A DNA stretch of 64,000 bases, taken from contig NZ_CP089848.1 in assembly GCF_021266465.1 (NCBI RefSeq), positions 558,001 through 622,000 on the forward strand, written 5' to 3'. Within the stretch, counting starts at the first letter, position 1. Every line of letters starts with the position of its first letter. Both the position numbers and the translations under genes were made by a program. The notes under the pieces were generated by a model. It was not told the origin of the DNA. It did not search any database and was given only the letters and a program-made list of their open reading frames with translations. The DNA comes from Paralcaligenes sp. KSB-10. GTDB lineage: Bacteria; Pseudomonadota; Gammaproteobacteria; Burkholderiales; Burkholderiaceae_B. Positions 63,848-64,000 of this stretch are shown piece by piece.

Positions 63848-64000
63848 TCAATGTGACGCGTTGGGATCGATATCGGCCGGATTGAAATACCGCGACGACG
63901 AATTGTCCGCTGGCTTGCCCGTCGCCGCTCCATTTGAAGCAGCCGGTACGGCGGCGCCGGGTTGAGCGGTTTCCGCTTCTGGCATGCCTCCCGCGGCAGG
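63848..64000 (-). CDS. C-terminal part of a gene running off the right edge
   Basis: The minus strand from the window end reads an Ala/Pro/Glu-rich low-complexity tail (GGMPEAETAQPGAAVPAA) ending RYFNPADIDPNASH and a TGA at 63850-63848. Only about 50 residues are in the window, and the family is not recognised. Confidence 0.55.
   Translation of the reverse strand, partial: PAAGGMPEAETAQPGAAVPAASNGAATGKPADNSSSRYFNPADIDPNASH

Noticed and set aside
1-64000. CRISPR arrays, tRNA/rRNA genes, insertion sequences, prophage genes
   Set aside because: No regular spacer-repeat pattern, cloverleaf, rRNA block, transposase, integrase or phage structural protein was recognised on either strand by reading. 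A tRNA or ncRNA scan would be needed to be certain.

Overview
The window looks like a chromosomal segment of a betaproteobacterium of the order Burkholderiales, most likely Alcaligenaceae. The grounds are a Bug-type periplasmic binding protein, the protein families present, moderately high GC in the coding regions and AT-rich gaps between genes. No rRNA, tRNA, CRISPR array, insertion sequence or prophage gene was recognised. The organism is inferred, not proven.

Region 1 (about 1-21 kb) is an accessory, stress-type region. It is rich in small envelope proteins and in broken genes: FUSC, DedA-rhodanese, a TonB receptor, two PRC-barrel tails and a Crp/Fnr tail. Its main feature is what looks like a private sigma-54 circuit. 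A second-type rpoN (9068-10555) and an NtrC-class response regulator (5317-6669) lie among nine good -24/-12 promoters. These precede a SYLF lipoprotein, an AI-2E family protein, an EEP-family phosphoesterase, a ferritin-like protein (behind a 44-codon leader reading frame), a glycosyltransferase, rpoN itself, a small acidic-tailed protein, a DUF883 protein and a ChaA-like antiporter. Two of the intergenic regions carry divergent sigma-54 promoters around a shared motif. An orphan histidine-kinase dimerisation domain (5044-5301) sits beside the regulator. The same region holds a Fur-boxed iron locus that has lost its receptor by internal deletion, and general stress genes (OsmB-like, CsbD, PRC-barrel, DUF3309, Crp/Fnr).

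Region 2 (21.5-42.3 kb) is a carbohydrate block. A tightly packed, partly overlapping operon gnd-zwf-HAD-tal-pgi-DUF2090-tkt-pgm encodes the oxidative and non-oxidative pentose phosphate pathway plus glucose-phosphate interconversion. It has a long structured leader with an operator-like palindrome. It is followed by a divergent pair: a GH144-like beta-1,2-glucanase and a 2871-residue cyclic beta-1,2-glucan synthase (NdvB type). Pgm supplies glucose-1-phosphate for UDP-glucose, so sugar phosphate flow and glucan synthesis are plausibly linked.

Region 3 (42.4-64 kb) is ordinary chromosomal content: an FAD oxidoreductase, acylphosphatase, the ergothioneine pair egtB-egtD, a Tat-exported phospholipase C, a DedA-PAP2-LssY fusion, DUF1345, a Tat-exported dienelactone hydrolase, a Bug protein, a CPA2 antiporter, a LysE exporter, a PIG-L deacetylase with a propeller-like tail, DUF4239, EamA, ArsC, an MFS exporter, glutathione peroxidase, a DUF3298 lipoprotein and the tail of one gene running off the right edge.
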